Part shown: piece by piece, positions 1-10,238 of the stretch
How positions within the stretch are numbered: the stretch's first letter is position 1
Layout of the letters: each line of letters opens with the position of its first letter
DNA from: Nocardia sp. CNY236
Lineage (GTDB): Bacteria > Actinomycetota > Actinomycetes > Mycobacteriales > Mycobacteriaceae
Direction of reading: 5' to 3'
DNA length: 60,259 nucleotides
Assembly: GCF_000482385.1 (NCBI RefSeq)
Contig: NZ_AXVD01000031.1
Location: forward strand, 1 to 60,259
Made by a program: the position numbers and the translations under genes
The notes under the pieces: generated by a model
What the model was told of the DNA's origin: nothing
The model's database searches: none
Seen by the model: only the letters and a program-made list of their open reading frames with translations

Positions 1-93
1 AAGGCCCCCCACAGACCATGGGGTTGATAGGCCGGAACTGGAAGCACGGCAACGTGTGAAGGTGACCGGTACTAACCGGCCGAAAACTTACCC
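1..93 (+). rRNA. rrl: 23S rRNA, 3' end (partial)
   Basis: The first ~90 bases match the conserved 3' end of actinobacterial 23S rRNA, including the segment GGTGACCGGTACTAACCGGC followed by the closing stem strand. The gene begins outside the window. The exact 3' end is set by eye and may be off by several bases. Its position directly before a 5S gene supports the call. Confidence 0.9.
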
Positions 94-170
94 ACAAAAA
101 CACACCCCGCGTCCACTGTGCAGCATCTGAAACAACACACAACACACAACCGTGTGCACAGTTTCACAAC

Positions 171-289
171 GTTACGGCGGCCATAGCGGCAGGGAAACGC
201 CCGGACCCATCCCGAACCCGGAAGCTAAGCCTACCAGCGCCGATGGTACTGCACCCGACAGAGTGTGGGAGAGTAGGACACCGCCGAAA
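171..289 (+). rRNA. rrf: 5S rRNA
   Basis: The ~119-base segment starts GTTACGGCGGCCATAGCG and carries the 5S hallmarks: CCCGGACCCATCCCGAAC in the loop C region and the closing strand GACACCGCCG pairing with the 5' CGGCGG. It follows the 23S 3' end after a ~77-base spacer, as in a standard rrn operon. Ends are estimated from pairing of the terminal stem. Confidence 0.93.
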
Positions 290-298
290 CACACCACC

Positions 299-328
299 GA
301 TAGGGGACCCACAACCGGGTCCCCTATC
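299..328 (+). terminator. Terminator hairpin of the rRNA operon
   Basis: A perfect 12-bp inverted repeat (GATAGGGGACCC / GGGTCCCCTATC) with a 6-nt loop lies ten bases after the 5S gene. No long T-tract follows, which is usual in high-GC actinobacteria. Bases 329-518, between this hairpin and nucS, show no gene or clear structure. Confidence 0.85.
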
Positions 329-518
329 ACCATTTCCACCACCATTCCGCAGCGCGATACAACGAATGCCCGATACGACGAATCGACCGTCGGTCCGCTC
401 GCTGTTCGTCGCTATCTGCGCCGAGCCGATGCATCGTCGGCGTTACCCGTGAATTCTCGAATGATCACACCTATGGGCGGATAGCGGCGTCCTTTCCGCA
501 CTGGCCTACAGTGCATGA

Positions 519-1208
519 GTGCGTCTCGTGATTGCTCGCTGTCAGGTGGATTATGTGGGGCGGCTGACCGCCCATCTCCCGATGGCTCGTCGACTATTGC
601 TGATCAAGGCCGATGGTTCGGTGCTGGTGCACTCGGACGGTGGTTCGTACAAGCCGTTGAACTGGATGAGCCCGCCGTGCCGATTGGAAGAACGCACTAC
701 CGACGCCCAACTCCCGGATGACGGCGCGGCGCTCTGGGTGGTCAGCAACAAGTCCGGAGAAGAGCTCCGCATCCTCATCGAAGCGGTGGAACACGATTCG
801 TCCCATGAACTCGGAGTCGACCCTGGATTGGTGAAGGACGGAGTGGAGGCGCATCTGCAGGAATTGCTCGCCGAGCATGTGCAGACCCTCGGCCCGGGCT
901 ACACGCTCGTCCGACGGGAGTACATGACCGCGATCGGCCCAGTCGACCTCTTGTGTCGGGACGGCGACGGCGGCACTGTGGCGGTCGAGATCAAACGGCG
1001 GGGTGAGATCGACGGGGTGGAACAACTCACGCGGTACCTCGAACTGCTCAACCGTGATCCGCTGCTCGCTCCGGTCGCTGGAGTTTTTGCCGCCCAGCAG
1101 ATCAAACCCCAGGCGCGCACCCTTGCCGAAGATCGTGGCATTCGCTGTCTCACACTCGATTACGATGCGCTACGCGGCACGGAGAGCAACGAATTTCGGT
1201 TGTTTTGA
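519..1208 (+). CDS. nucS: Mismatch endonuclease NucS (EndoMS)
   Basis: This 229-residue protein is NucS, which cleaves both strands at mismatches and replaces MutS/MutL repair in most actinobacteria. The N-terminal half (about 1-110) is the DNA-binding/dimerisation domain, starting [16 protein letters not shown]. The C-terminal half is a PD-(D/E)XK nuclease with D143, E157 and K159 in PVDLL...VEIKRR. The C-terminus ends in RLF, in keeping with the sliding-clamp-binding tail known for the family. The start is the GTG at 519, which fits the conserved N-terminus; an ATG at 515 is in another frame. Length matches the family. Confidence 0.96.
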   Translation: MRLVIARCQVDYVGRLTAHLPMARRLLLIKADGSVLVHSDGGSYKPLNWMSPPCRLEERTTDAQLPDDGAALWVVSNKSGEELRILIEAVEHDSSHELGVDPGLVKDGVEAHLQELLAEHVQTLGPGYTLVRREYMTAIGPVDLLCRDGDGGTVAVEIKRRGEIDGVEQLTRYLELLNRDPLLAPVAGVFAAQQIKPQARTLAEDRGIRCLTLDYDALRGTESNEFRLF

Positions 1209-1267
1209 TCCCCGGGTGGGCGGATGCGGGTCGAGGCCGATTCGGGGTCACGTAATAGGCTGGCGAC

Positions 1268-1564
1268 ATGCCCCGGAGGAAACCTCGATCGGATCGGTCA
1301 CGCGCGGTCGGCGCACCACTGGGGGACGTGTTCGGGCGTATCGACTCGGGTCCAGCCGGGGACGAAGACTATCTGGTTCGGGTGATTCCGGCTGCCCGCG
1401 CACTCAAGGCATATCGCTGCCCCGGGTGCGATCATGAGATCGCACCCGGGGTCACGCATATCGTCGCCTGGCCGGCGCACAATGGCGAAGACGATCGACG
1501 GCATTGGCATCGTGGTTGTTGGAATGGACGTCGGACCCGCACGATCACCCGACGCTGGTCCTGA
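1268..1564 (+). CDS. Small conserved protein with a CxxC...H...C zinc-ribbon-like motif
   Basis: A 98-residue basic protein. The middle carries CPGCDHEIAPGVTHIVAWP and then HWHRGCW, so two closely spaced cysteines plus later His/Cys look like a treble-clef or zinc-ribbon metal site. The C-terminus is Arg-rich. It follows nucS by 59 bases on the same strand, and similar small proteins sit beside nucS in related genomes, often labelled ATP/GTP-binding protein without good reason. The function is unknown; a nucleic-acid-related role is only inferred from the basic tail and context. Confidence 0.75.
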   Translation: MPRRKPRSDRSRAVGAPLGDVFGRIDSGPAGDEDYLVRVIPAARALKAYRCPGCDHEIAPGVTHIVAWPAHNGEDDRRHWHRGCWNGRRTRTITRRWS

Positions 1565-1614
1565 CCCCACCCGATGCTGGTCGTGAAACCAACTGCTGTC
1601 GCGAGGCCCGGACG

Positions 1615-2616
1615 TCAGTTGCCGACGTCTGCACTCTCGCGATCGTCGGTATCGATCTCGTTGTCGTCGCCGGTATTCTCGGAAAGCGCCTTCTGCCGGG
1701 AACCGCTGACCGATTTGGTCTTCCCGCCGACTGCCTTGCGCTGATCCGGAACACCATCGAGCAGTTCGCTCTCTCGGTTGACCGCGGCGAGCATCGCGGG
1801 CACCGAGTCCAGCTGGCCACGGATACCGAGCAACTGGGCGAGCACGCGTCCGCGCAGCACGCGCATTTCTTCGGCCAATTCTTTCGCGTGCGCGATCTTG
1901 CGTTCGGATGTCTGGGTGGCCGAGGTGATGAGTCGATTGGCTTCGTCGGTCGCGTCCTTGATCCGCTGTGCGGCCTCGGCGCGGCTGGTGGCCTCCAGCT
2001 CCTCCATAGCGCGGGTGAGTTTGGTGCGGCGTTCGGCCATCGTGGCCTCGAAATCCTGCTGGCTGGTCTTACGCTTCGCGTCGGCTTCCTTCGCGATGCG
2101 GTCGGCCTCGGCCTGGGCGGCCTCGATGATCTTGGCCGACTCGGTACGCGCATTGGCCAGGGTCTGCTCGAATTCGATCTCGAGCGCTTCGCGCTTCTCT
2201 TTCGTCTCCGCCAGCAGCGACTCGTACTTGCCGCGCATCTCGGTGGCCTGCTGCTCGGCGATCGACACCATCTCGGCTGCTTCGGCCTGGGCGAGTGCGC
2301 GTACCTCGGACGCCTCGTCGGATGCCAAGCGGAGCATGCGAGAAATGCGGTCGGACATACCTTCCGCAGTAGTCGGCGGCACCGAGAGTCGGTCGACTTC
2401 CTTGCGAAGTTCGTCGATCTCGTCGCGTGCGTCTTCCAGCTGGCCTGCGAGGTTACGTGCTTGTGCCGCGGCGGCATCGCGGTCGGTAGCGGTGACTCTC
2501 AGCTCCGCGTCGAGGCGGTCGAAGTAGTTACGCACCTCGTCTTGCGCATAACCCTTGCGCACAACGGTGAAGGGCAGCGCAATGAAGCGATTGCGAGCGG
2601 ACTCGGGTGACGACAT
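1615..2616 (-). CDS. DivIVA-domain coiled-coil protein
   Basis: A 333-residue protein with an N-terminal DivIVA-type module (residues ~10-45, FTVVRKGYAQDEVRNYF...), followed by a long charged coiled coil rich in Ala/Glu/Arg (about 45-270) and a Ser/Asp/Glu-rich tail. DivIVA/Wag31-like proteins bind curved membrane and organise polar growth or division scaffolds. This is a longer paralogue-type member rather than Wag31 itself. The ATG at 2616 is chosen because MSSPESARNRF leads directly into the domain; an ATG nine codons upstream (2643) is possible. The gene is convergent with the preceding small gene and stands alone. Confidence 0.85.
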   Translation of the reverse strand: MSSPESARNRFIALPFTVVRKGYAQDEVRNYFDRLDAELRVTATDRDAAAAQARNLAGQLEDARDEIDELRKEVDRLSVPPTTAEGMSDRISRMLRLASDEASEVRALAQAEAAEMVSIAEQQATEMRGKYESLLAETKEKREALEIEFEQTLANARTESAKIIEAAQAEADRIAKEADAKRKTSQQDFEATMAERRTKLTRAMEELEATSRAEAAQRIKDATDEANRLITSATQTSERKIAHAKELAEEMRVLRGRVLAQLLGIRGQLDSVPAMLAAVNRESELLDGVPDQRKAVGGKTKSVSGSRQKALSENTGDDNEIDTDDRESADVGN

Positions 2617-2703
2617 GGCACACAAACTACAGCCTGGAGACAATCGATGGTGACTCGACTGCGAATGTCATTCCAATGAGTCGCCCGAGTCCGATTTTCG
2701 ATA

Positions 2704-3177
2704 TTAGTCCGTAACATTCGGGTCGGGTTCGACCAACTCGATCAACACCCCACCGGCATCCTTCGGGTGGATGAAATTGATGCGAGAGTCTGCAGTTCCG
2801 TGCCGCGGAGTCTCGTAGAGCAAACGTACACCCCGAGCGTCCAGATAGGCGGCGACGGCATCGATGTCGGTCACCCGACAGGCCAGTTGTTGCAGGCCGG
2901 GGCCGTTGCGGCCGATGAACTTCGCAATGGTCGAATCCGCGTCGAGCGGGGCCAGCAGTTGTAGCGCGGTGGCCGTGTCCGAAGCGCTGGGCAGCGCGAG
3001 CATCGCCTCGTGTACCCCCTGCGCTTCGTTGATTTCCCGATGGGTCTCGATCATGCCGAGGTTCTCGGTGTACCAGGCCACCGCGGCGTCCAGATCGGGT
3101 ACCGCGACGCCTACGTGGTCGATGGCGGTCACGTAGTCCGCGGGGAAGAAAGCTGACGGATCCGTAACGGCGTTCAC
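2704..3177 (-). CDS. mce: Methylmalonyl-CoA epimerase
   Basis: A 157-residue VOC-fold protein made of two beta-alpha-beta-beta-beta modules. It would interconvert (2R)- and (2S)-methylmalonyl-CoA in propionate metabolism. Visible family residues are H21 (DHVGVAV), Q73 (ALQLLAPL), E147 (VLIELVE) and the catalytic-base region REINEAQGVHEAML. The usual metal-binding HH pair of the second module reads QQ (Q96-Q97, GPGLQQLAC). The gene is divergent from the thiolase at 3302 with a 124-bp gap, the order known from mycobacteria (Rv1322A-fadA4). Confidence in the family is high; the effect of the His-to-Gln change is unknown. Confidence 0.9.
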   Translation of the reverse strand: MNAVTDPSAFFPADYVTAIDHVGVAVPDLDAAVAWYTENLGMIETHREINEAQGVHEAMLALPSASDTATALQLLAPLDADSTIAKFIGRNGPGLQQLACRVTDIDAVAAYLDARGVRLLYETPRHGTADSRINFIHPKDAGGVLIELVEPDPNVTD

Positions 3178-3301
3178 CAGTCGAATCTACCGCGCCCTGG
3201 CCCGTACTGCGGTAGCCGTACCGGCTACCGTTGAGTTGTAGGCCTGCTGCTGCGCCGCCGGGCAGCGCGGGCAGGTTCGATCTACGAATGCGAGGCTCGT
3301 C

Positions 3302-4480
3302 GTGACCACTTCCGTGATCATCTCCGGAGCGCGTACGCCGATCGGTCGGCTGCTCGGGAGTCTGAAGGACTTCAGCGGCTCCGATTTGGGCGGTTTCGCC
3401 ATCGAGGCGGCGTTGCAGAAGGGCGGTGTCGCGCCGGACCAGGTCGATTACGTGATCATGGGGCAGGTGTTGACCGCAGGCGCGGGACAGATTCCCGCTC
3501 GGCAGGCGGCGACGGCGGCGGGGATTCCGATGGACGTACCCGCGCTGACGGTGAACAAGGTGTGCCTGTCCGGAATCAATGCGATCGCCCTCGCCGATCA
3601 ATTGATCCGGGCCGGCGAGTACGAGGTCGTGGTCGCCGGCGGCCAGGAGTCCATGAGTCGGGCGCCGCATCTGCTCGAGAAGAGTAGGGAAGGCTTCAAA
3701 TACGGCGATGTGCGTCTGCGGGATCACATGGCCTACGACGGTCTGCACGACATCTTCACCGACCAGCCGATGGGTGCGCTCACCGAGCAGCGCAATGCGA
3801 CCGATCGCATCGACCGGGCAGATCAAGACGCATTCGCCGCAGCCTCGCACCAGCGGGCGGCGGCGGCCTGGAAAAACGGCGTGTTCGACGACGAGGTGGT
3901 CCCGGTTTCGGTGCCCCAGCGCAAGGGTGATCCGCTCGTGGTGAACACGGATGAGGGCATTCGTGCCGACACCACAGTCGAGTCGTTGGCCAAGTTGCGC
4001 CCCGCGTTCGACAAGAACGGCACGATCACCGCGGGTACGTCCTCGCAGATCTCCGATGGCGCCGCGGCAGTGGTGGTGATGAGCAAGGAGAAGGCCGAGT
4101 CGCTGGGCCTGAGCTGGCTGGCGGAGATCGGTGCGGCCGGCGTGGTCGCCGGACCGGATTCGACGCTGCAGGACCAACCTGCCAACGCGATCGCCAAAGC
4201 GTGCGCGCGAGAGGGCATCTCACCTGCCGAGCTGGACGTGGTGGAGATCAACGAGGCGTTCGCGGCGGTCGGGATCGCCTCGACCCGCAGGTTGGGGATC
4301 GACCCGGCCAAGGTGAACGTCAACGGTGGCGCCATTGCGATCGGCCATCCGCTGGGCATGTCGGGCGCGCGCATTCTGCTGCACGTGGCGCTCGAGCTGA
4401 AGCGCCGCGGCGGCGGCATCGGCGTGGCGGCGCTGTGCGGCGGCGGCGGTCAGGGTGATGCGCTCATCGTTCGGGTCTGA
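3302..4480 (+). CDS. fadA4: Acetyl-CoA C-acetyltransferase (thiolase, FadA4-like)
   Basis: A 392-residue biosynthetic-type thiolase that condenses or cleaves acetoacetyl-CoA. All catalytic residues are visible: nucleophile C88 in VNKVCLSG, H349 in [11 protein letters not shown] and the second cysteine C379 in ALCGGGGQG. Length is typical for the family. The start is GTG at 3302, leading into [15 protein letters not shown]. It is divergent from the epimerase gene and followed after 72 bases by a small membrane protein, matching the mycobacterial fadA4 neighbourhood. The assignment to FadA4 rests on synteny recalled from M. tuberculosis. Confidence 0.94.
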   Translation: MTTSVIISGARTPIGRLLGSLKDFSGSDLGGFAIEAALQKGGVAPDQVDYVIMGQVLTAGAGQIPARQAATAAGIPMDVPALTVNKVCLSGINAIALADQLIRAGEYEVVVAGGQESMSRAPHLLEKSREGFKYGDVRLRDHMAYDGLHDIFTDQPMGALTEQRNATDRIDRADQDAFAAASHQRAAAAWKNGVFDDEVVPVSVPQRKGDPLVVNTDEGIRADTTVESLAKLRPAFDKNGTITAGTSSQISDGAAAVVVMSKEKAESLGLSWLAEIGAAGVVAGPDSTLQDQPANAIAKACAREGISPAELDVVEINEAFAAVGIASTRRLGIDPAKVNVNGGAIAIGHPLGMSGARILLHVALELKRRGGGIGVAALCGGGGQGDALIVRV

Positions 4481-4552
4481 TCGCGGGCGCATCGTCGCGG
4501 TGTGATCCGGTCGACTACGACGATGCGTAGTGCATCCTGCAGAATGGTGCGC

Positions 4553-4921
4553 ATGGGTAATGTCTTCGACCTCAGCACGGTAGCCAAGCGGTTTCGATTC
4601 ATCGCAATGCTCGAGGCGATTTCCTGGGGGCTGCTGATCATCGGCTCGGTGTGCAAGCGCCTCCCCGAGCCGGTGCTGTGGCCGGTCAAGGTGTTCGGCT
4701 TGTCGCACGGCATCGTCTTCGTACTATTCGTGATCACCGCGATCGTGGCCGCGCGGGAACTGAGCTGGAGCCCCAAGACCACTGCTTTCGCGCTGTTGTC
4801 GAGCCTCCCGCCGTTCTGCACGGTGTTGTTCGAGGTCTGGGCTGCGCGTTCGGGCCAGATGGGTGAGCTGAGCATCGCGACATCGGCGGAGTCCGAAGCT
4901 CCCGCATCCGTGCGGTCGTGA
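4553..4921 (+). CDS. DUF3817-family membrane protein
   Basis: A ~122-residue integral membrane protein with three hydrophobic segments (about residues 12-35, 45-63 and 72-92) and a soluble Ser/Glu tail. The arrangement RFIAMLEAISWGLLI ... KVFGLSHGIVFVLFV ... LLSSLPPFCTVLFE is that of DUF3817, a family of unknown function. The ATG at 4553 leads directly into the family pattern; in-frame starts at 4502 and 4544 also exist. A paralogue lies at 26531-26896. The gene is 13 bases upstream of the thioredoxin-TPR gene and may be co-transcribed with it. Confidence 0.82.
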   Translation: MGNVFDLSTVAKRFRFIAMLEAISWGLLIIGSVCKRLPEPVLWPVKVFGLSHGIVFVLFVITAIVAARELSWSPKTTAFALLSSLPPFCTVLFEVWAARSGQMGELSIATSAESEAPASVRS

Positions 4922-4934
4922 CAAACTAGGTGGC

Positions 4935-5840
4935 GTGAATCGACCAGTCGCACGCCGCCCTTCACCCGCTGTCGCCGCCGCCATGTCCGGCGCGGTCGAT
5001 CTGTCCAGCCTGAAGCAGCCTGCAGGGGCCGCGGCCGGTGCGACCGGCGCGGCCGCGGGCGACCATGCCGTCACCGAGGCCGATTTCGAGGCCAAAGTGC
5101 TGCGTCGATCGATGCAGGTGCCTGTCGTGGTTGCGTTGTATTCCCAGCGCAGCCCAGGCAGTGTCGAATTGGTGAAGACGCTCGAGCGGTTGGTCGCCGC
5201 CGACGCAGGTACCTGGGACCTGGCGACCGTGGAAGCCGAGCCCAATATGCGTATCGCTCAGGCGCTGCGGGTGCAGGGCATTCCAACGGTGGTCGCGATC
5301 GCGGCGGGGCAGCCGCTGGCCGATTTCGAAGGAGCACAGCCCGAGCCGCAGGTGCGGCAATGGCTCGATGCCGTGATCGAGGCGGTGGCCGGCAAACTGG
5401 AAGGCGACGCCCCGCCACAGGAAGTCGCGGAAGATCCACGATTCGCGGCTGCCGAGGCGGCGCTGCAACGCGGCGATTTGGCCGAGGCCGAAGCGGCCTA
5501 CCAGGCGGTTCTCGCTGAAGAGCCGACCAACGAACAGGCCACGGCAGCGTTGCGTCAGCTGCGGTTCCTCGCTCGGGCGCAAGAGGTGCCGGAGTCGGCC
5601 ATTGCGACCGCGGACGCCGATCCCGCCGACATCGATGCCGCACTGGCCGCTGCCGACCTCGAGCTGTACCAGCAGCGGCCGGACGCGGCATTCGATCGCC
5701 TCATCGCCGTGGTCGAGCGCAGCGCGGGTGATGAGCGCACCACGGCGCGTACCCGGCTGTTGGAACTATTCGAACTGTTCGACCAAGCCGAGCCGTTCGT
5801 GGTCGCCGCGCGCCGGAGGCTGGCCGCTGCGCTGTACTGA
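4935..5840 (+). CDS. Thioredoxin-fold/TPR protein, CnoX (YbbN)-like
   Basis: A 301-residue protein with a thioredoxin-like domain (about 45-155) and a C-terminal TPR-like helical region (about 165-300, FAAAEAALQRGDLAEAEAAY...). The redox CxxC is replaced by SQRSPGS, so it is not expected to act as a thiol oxidoreductase. CnoX/YbbN proteins hold unfolded or oxidised clients for chaperones, so a holdase or co-chaperone role is likely. The start is GTG at 4935. It corresponds to the Rv1324 position in mycobacteria and is convergent with glgB. Confidence 0.88.
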   Translation: MNRPVARRPSPAVAAAMSGAVDLSSLKQPAGAAAGATGAAAGDHAVTEADFEAKVLRRSMQVPVVVALYSQRSPGSVELVKTLERLVAADAGTWDLATVEAEPNMRIAQALRVQGIPTVVAIAAGQPLADFEGAQPEPQVRQWLDAVIEAVAGKLEGDAPPQEVAEDPRFAAAEAALQRGDLAEAEAAYQAVLAEEPTNEQATAALRQLRFLARAQEVPESAIATADADPADIDAALAAADLELYQQRPDAAFDRLIAVVERSAGDERTTARTRLLELFELFDQAEPFVVAARRRLAAALY

Positions 5841-5930
5841 ATCGACACCCCCGCCGCCAGCGAACCGACCCCGCTGTCGGCGAACCGACACACTGTCGCG
5901 CGTTGCTCAGTGGCTGTCGTGCCGACCGAC

Positions 5931-8090
5931 TCACTCGGGTCGTAACCAGATCGCGGTGTTGGGTGCGAGCCTTACCGTGGTCGACGCCGGACGACCTTGC
6001 CATGGATCAGTGGTGGCCGCCACCTCGCCGACATTCCCGATACCGGAGCCGCCGTACTGAATCGCGTCGGTATCGATGATCTGCAGCCAGCGTCCCGCGT
6101 GCGGGAGGCCCACACGGTACGCCTCGTGCGATGATCCGGAGAAGTTGTAGATGCACGCGACGACGTCGCCATCCGCGGCGTAACGCAGAAACGCCAGTAC
6201 GTTGTTCACTCGGTCGTCGGCTTCGATCCAGGCGAAGCCGCCCGGCGCGGCGTCCTGGTTCCACAATGCGGGGTGTGCCCGGTAGACGGCGTTCAGGTCC
6301 CGTACCAGGGTCGCGACTCCCTGGTGCAATGGGTTGTCCAGCTCGTACCAATCCAGGTCACGGTCGTGGGACCATTCGCGAAACTGGCCGAAGTCCTGGC
6401 CCATGAACAGCAGTTGTTTGCCGGGGTGAGCCCACATGTAGGCCAAGAGCGCCCGCATGCCGCCGGCCTTGGCGAAATCGTCTCCCGGCATTCTGGACCA
6501 GAGCGTGCCCTTGCCGTGGACGACTTCGTCGTGGCTGATCGGCAGCACGTAGTTCTCGCTCCAGGCGTACACCAGTGAAAAGGTGATCTCGTTGTGATGC
6601 CAGGCGCGGTGCACCGGGTCTCGGCCGAGGAAGCTCAGGGTGTCGTGCATCCAGCCCATGTTCCACTTCATGGTGAAACCGAGGCCACCGACCTCGGTCC
6701 CCCGGGTGACGCCGGGCCAGGTGGTGGACTCTTCGGCAATGGTGGCCACGCCCGAATACAGATGGTGCACCGTTGCGTTGAGCTCTCGTAGGAAGTCGGC
6801 GGCCTCCAGGTTTTCTCGGCCGCCGTGCACATTGGGCTCCCACTGACCTTCCGTGCGTGAGTAGTCCAGGTAGAGCATGGACGCGACGGCGTCGACGCGC
6901 AGGCCGTCGATATGGAACTCCTCGATCCAGTAGCACGCATTGGCCACGAGGAAATTCCGTACTTCGTTTCGACCGAAGTCGAACACGTAGGTACCCCAGT
7001 CGAGCTGTTCGCCGCGCCGCGGGTCGGCGTGCTCGTAGAGCGGGGTGCCGTCGAACCGAGCCAGCGCCCAGTCGTCGCGGGGGAAGTGCGCGGGAACCCA
7101 GTCGAGAAGTACTCCGATACCGGCCGCATGCATGTGGTCGACGAACGCGCGAAAATCGTCCGGTGAACCGAATCGTGCGGTGGGCGCATAGTAGGACGTG
7201 ACCTGGTACCCCCATGAGCCGCCGAAGGGGTACTCGGTGACGGGGAGCAGTTCGATGTGGGTGAATCCGGTCTCGCGTACATAGCTGGCAAGCTGTCGGG
7301 CCAGGTCGCGATAGTCGAGACCGGACCGCCACGAGCCGAGGTGGACTTCGTAGATACTCATCGGTGCGTGCGTCGGGTCGGTGGCCGTGCGGTGATCCAG
7401 CCAGGCGCGGTCGCGCCACACATAGCGGCTCTCGGTGACGATCGAGGCCGTTGCCGGGGGTGGTTCGGTGGCGAATGCGAGCGGGTCGGCATGATCGACG
7501 GTCCGTCCGTCCGCGCCGTGTATCCGGTATTTGTATTTGGTACCCGGCTCGACGCTGGGGACGAAGATCTCCCAGACTCCCGATGTTCCCAGCATGCGCA
7601 TCGGCGCGGTATTGCCGCTCCAGTTGTCGAAGTCACCGAATACCGTGACCCCGCGCGCGTTCGGCGCCCACACCGCGAAGGAGGTTCCCGCCACCTCCCC
7701 GTCGGGGGTCTGAAAGCGACGTGGGTGGGCGCCGAGTACCTCCCAGAGCCGCTGGTGACGTCCTTCGCCGATCAGATGGAGATCGAGTTCGCCGAGTGTC
7801 GGCAGAAAGCGGTAGCCGTCGGCAGCGACGAGGGTGCGCCCATCGGCATAGGTGGTCACGACACGGTAGTCCATCCGCTCGGTGTGGGGCACCACCGCGG
7901 CGAAGACACCGTGGCCCAACGATTTCAGCGCGTGGTCGCGCTCGCCGATCCGCACCGACACCGCATCGGCGCGCGGACGCAGCACCCGCACCACAGTGCC
8001 TTCGGGATGGGGGTGCGCGCCGAGCACGGTGTGCGGGTCGGTGTGGGTGCCCGCCGCGAGCAGCATGAGGTCGCGGCGTCCGATCACCAT
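5931..8090 (-). CDS. glgB: 1,4-alpha-glucan branching enzyme GlgB
   Basis: A 719-residue GH13 enzyme that introduces alpha-1,6 branches into alpha-glucan. An N-terminal glycoside-hydrolase-linked module starts [14 protein letters not shown], a CBM48 region contains [18 protein letters not shown], and the catalytic barrel carries the nucleophile Asp in [15 protein letters not shown], the acid Glu in TIAEEST and PISHDEV. The ATG at 8090 overlaps the glgE stop by 7 bases, which points to translational coupling. In-frame extensions upstream of 8090 only read antisense-like sequence over glgE and were not used. Length agrees with mycobacterial GlgB (about 730). Confidence 0.96.
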   Translation of the reverse strand: MVIGRRDLMLLAAGTHTDPHTVLGAHPHPEGTVVRVLRPRADAVSVRIGERDHALKSLGHGVFAAVVPHTERMDYRVVTTYADGRTLVAADGYRFLPTLGELDLHLIGEGRHQRLWEVLGAHPRRFQTPDGEVAGTSFAVWAPNARGVTVFGDFDNWSGNTAPMRMLGTSGVWEIFVPSVEPGTKYKYRIHGADGRTVDHADPLAFATEPPPATASIVTESRYVWRDRAWLDHRTATDPTHAPMSIYEVHLGSWRSGLDYRDLARQLASYVRETGFTHIELLPVTEYPFGGSWGYQVTSYYAPTARFGSPDDFRAFVDHMHAAGIGVLLDWVPAHFPRDDWALARFDGTPLYEHADPRRGEQLDWGTYVFDFGRNEVRNFLVANACYWIEEFHIDGLRVDAVASMLYLDYSRTEGQWEPNVHGGRENLEAADFLRELNATVHHLYSGVATIAEESTTWPGVTRGTEVGGLGFTMKWNMGWMHDTLSFLGRDPVHRAWHHNEITFSLVYAWSENYVLPISHDEVVHGKGTLWSRMPGDDFAKAGGMRALLAYMWAHPGKQLLFMGQDFGQFREWSHDRDLDWYELDNPLHQGVATLVRDLNAVYRAHPALWNQDAAPGGFAWIEADDRVNNVLAFLRYAADGDVVACIYNFSGSSHEAYRVGLPHAGRWLQIIDTDAIQYGGSGIGNVGEVAATTDPWQGRPASTTVRLAPNTAIWLRPE

Positions 8091-10132
8091 GACCTGCGAT
8101 ATGCCAGCTCGGTCCGGGTCGGTTGCGACACCGGGGGCAGCGTGAGGACATGGGCGACCGCGCGGGCCGGATCCAATCGAACGAAATTCTGCCTCGCCCA
8201 GTGGTACTGCTCGCCGCTGACCTCGTCGACGACCACCAGGTGGTCGTGCCACTCGTGGCCGATCGCGGGCAGGTCGAGCGAGAGTTTTCCCCACTCGGTG
8301 CCGAACGGGTTCAGGTTGACCACAACCAGCACCGCGTCGCCGCTGGTGGGATCGACTTTGGAAAATGCGAGCAACGCGTCGTTGTCCACGTGGTGGAAGT
8401 TCAGACAGCGCAACTGTTGCAGGGCAGGGTGCGCGCGGCGGATCTCGTTGAGTCGAGTCAGCCACGGCTCCAGTGATTCTTCCCGCGCGAGCGCCTCGGC
8501 GAAGGGCCGTGGGCGCAGCTCGTACTTTTCCGAGTCGAGGTATTCCTCGCTACCCGGACGCAGCGCTCGGTGCTCGAACAACTCGAAACCGGAATAGACA
8601 CCCCAGGACGGAGCCAGGGTAGCGGCCAGCGCCGCGCGAATGGCGAACATGCCCGGCCCGCCGTGTTGCAGGCTCTCGTGCAGGATGTCCGGAGTGTTCA
8701 CGAACAGGTTCGGGCGGGCCTCGTCGGCTTTCGCCGCCAGTTCCGTACCGAATTCGGTCAGCTCCCACTTCGTCACCCGCCAGGTGAAGTAGGTATAGGA
8801 CTGGCTGAAACCGCGCCGCGCCAACCCGTACAGCTTGGCCGGTCGGGTGAACGCCTCGGACAGGAAGATCACCTCCGGGTCGGTGCGGCGCACTGTCGCG
8901 ATCAGCCATTCCCAGAAGTCGATCGGTTTGGTGTGCGGGTTGTCGACGCGGAAGATTTTGACGCCGGCGCCGATCCAGTGTCGGACCACGCGCAAGATCT
9001 CGGCGTACAGGCCGTCGGGATCGTTGTCGAAATCGATGGGATAGATGTCCTGGTATCGCTTGGGCGGGTTCTCCGCGTACGCAATGGTGCCGTCGGGCAG
9101 CGTGGTGAACCATTCCGGGTGGGTTCGCACCCAGGGATGGTCGGGCGCGCATTGCAACGCGAGATCGAGCGCCACCTCCAGGCCGAGGCGTTGCGCTGCT
9201 GCCACGAACTCGACGAAATCGGCCCAGGTGCCGAGGTCGGGATGTACTGCGTCGTGACCGCCGTGTCGCGAACCGATCGCCCAGGGTGAGCCCACGTCGT
9301 CCGGTTCGGCGGTGAGTGCATTGTTGCGACCTTTGCGGTTGACCTCGCCGATCGGGTGAATGGGCGGCAGATACACCACATCGAAGCCCATGGCGGCGAT
9401 ACGTGGGAGCTCTTTGATCGCGGTCGTGAAGGTGCCGTGGATCGGTGCGCCGTCGGCGTCGCGTCCGCCGGTGGAGCGGGGAAAGAATTCGTACCACGAA
9501 CCGTAGAGCGCTCGCCGCCGCTCGACATCGACGGTGTGGCGCCGGCCGCGGGTGACCAGATCGCGTAGCGGTGCGGCCCGCAAGATTTCGATCGTGTCGG
9601 TGGCGAAGGCCGGCGCCACGCGCGCGGGCAGTTGCTGGTCGCTCCGCAAAGCGGCGGCGACCGCGTGCAGGTGCTCGAATTCCTTCTTGGGAACGGCCTG
9701 TGCCGCGCGTACGAACAGCCGGGCGCCGACCTCCAGATCGTTGGCCAGGTCGGCGGCGCATTGGCCGACGGCCAGTTTCGCCTCGATCGCGCAGCGCCAG
9801 GTGGCCAGCGGGTCGCTCCATCCTTCGATACGGTAGGTCCACGTCCCCGGGGCGTTCGCGCAGAAGGTCGCGTTGAACACATCGGGTTCGAAGTCCGGGC
9901 TCATCCGGATGCGAGTCGGTCGGGACGTACCCGGTGGGTGGACGACCACTGTGGCCGCGACCGCGCCCTGTCCTTCCCGCCACACCACGGCGCGGACCGG
10001 GAAGACCTCTCCGACCACTGCCTTGGCAGGTCGCCCTCCGGGGATGGACGGAGCGGTGTCATCGATGGCGATACGGCCGGTCACGCCGACCAACCTACCG
10101 GTTGCGGACGGCGAGGAGCGGTTGGCGGGCAC
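8084..10132 (-). CDS. glgE: Maltosyltransferase GlgE (maltose-1-phosphate dependent)
   Basis: A 682-residue GH13_3 enzyme that extends alpha-1,4-glucan with maltosyl units from maltose-1-phosphate. It has an N-terminal Ig-like domain (IDDTAPSI...[10 protein letters not shown]), then the barrel with nucleophile Asp in [11 protein letters not shown] and acid Glu in FLSEAFTRP, then a C-terminal beta domain. The GTG at 10132 gives a length close to mycobacterial GlgE; another GTG at 10084 is possible. It is transcribed ahead of glgB and diverges from glgP. In related bacteria TreS-Pep2 or GlgC-GlgM supplies the substrate; neither is in this window. Confidence 0.95.
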   Translation of the reverse strand: MPANRSSPSATGRLVGVTGRIAIDDTAPSIPGGRPAKAVVGEVFPVRAVVWREGQGAVAATVVVHPPGTSRPTRIRMSPDFEPDVFNATFCANAPGTWTYRIEGWSDPLATWRCAIEAKLAVGQCAADLANDLEVGARLFVRAAQAVPKKEFEHLHAVAAALRSDQQLPARVAPAFATDTIEILRAAPLRDLVTRGRRHTVDVERRRALYGSWYEFFPRSTGGRDADGAPIHGTFTTAIKELPRIAAMGFDVVYLPPIHPIGEVNRKGRNNALTAEPDDVGSPWAIGSRHGGHDAVHPDLGTWADFVEFVAAAQRLGLEVALDLALQCAPDHPWVRTHPEWFTTLPDGTIAYAENPPKRYQDIYPIDFDNDPDGLYAEILRVVRHWIGAGVKIFRVDNPHTKPIDFWEWLIATVRRTDPEVIFLSEAFTRPAKLYGLARRGFSQSYTYFTWRVTKWELTEFGTELAAKADEARPNLFVNTPDILHESLQHGGPGMFAIRAALAATLAPSWGVYSGFELFEHRALRPGSEEYLDSEKYELRPRPFAEALAREESLEPWLTRLNEIRRAHPALQQLRCLNFHHVDNDALLAFSKVDPTSGDAVLVVVNLNPFGTEWGKLSLDLPAIGHEWHDHLVVVDEVSGEQYHWARQNFVRLDPARAVAHVLTLPPVSQPTRTELAYRRSW

Positions 10133-10181
10133 TGTGGGCGCCGACCACGGGGCGATGGACCAACCCGCTGGTCAGGGCGCT

Positions 10182-10215
10182 GCACGGTCCGTGGTGGGTC
10201 CGTCACGGACCGTGC
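10182..10215. promoter_or_regulatory. Inverted repeat between glgE and glgP
   Basis: Two perfect 12-bp arms, GCACGGTCCGTG (10182-10193) and CACGGACCGTGC (10204-10215), are separated by 10 bases that contain a further GGTCCGT. The element sits in the 106-bp divergent region, ending 23 bases before the glgP ATG. It could be an operator shared by both glucan operons or an RNA hairpin in the glgP leader. The bound factor is unknown. Confidence 0.6.
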
Positions 10216-10238
10216 TCGATCCGTGTAGGTTCTACCGA

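Noticed and set aside
8091..8465. N-terminal extension of glgB by ~125 residues
   Set aside because: The extra residues are antisense to glgE's coding sequence and lack similarity. The ATG at 8090 overlaps the glgE stop and matches the GlgB N-terminus.
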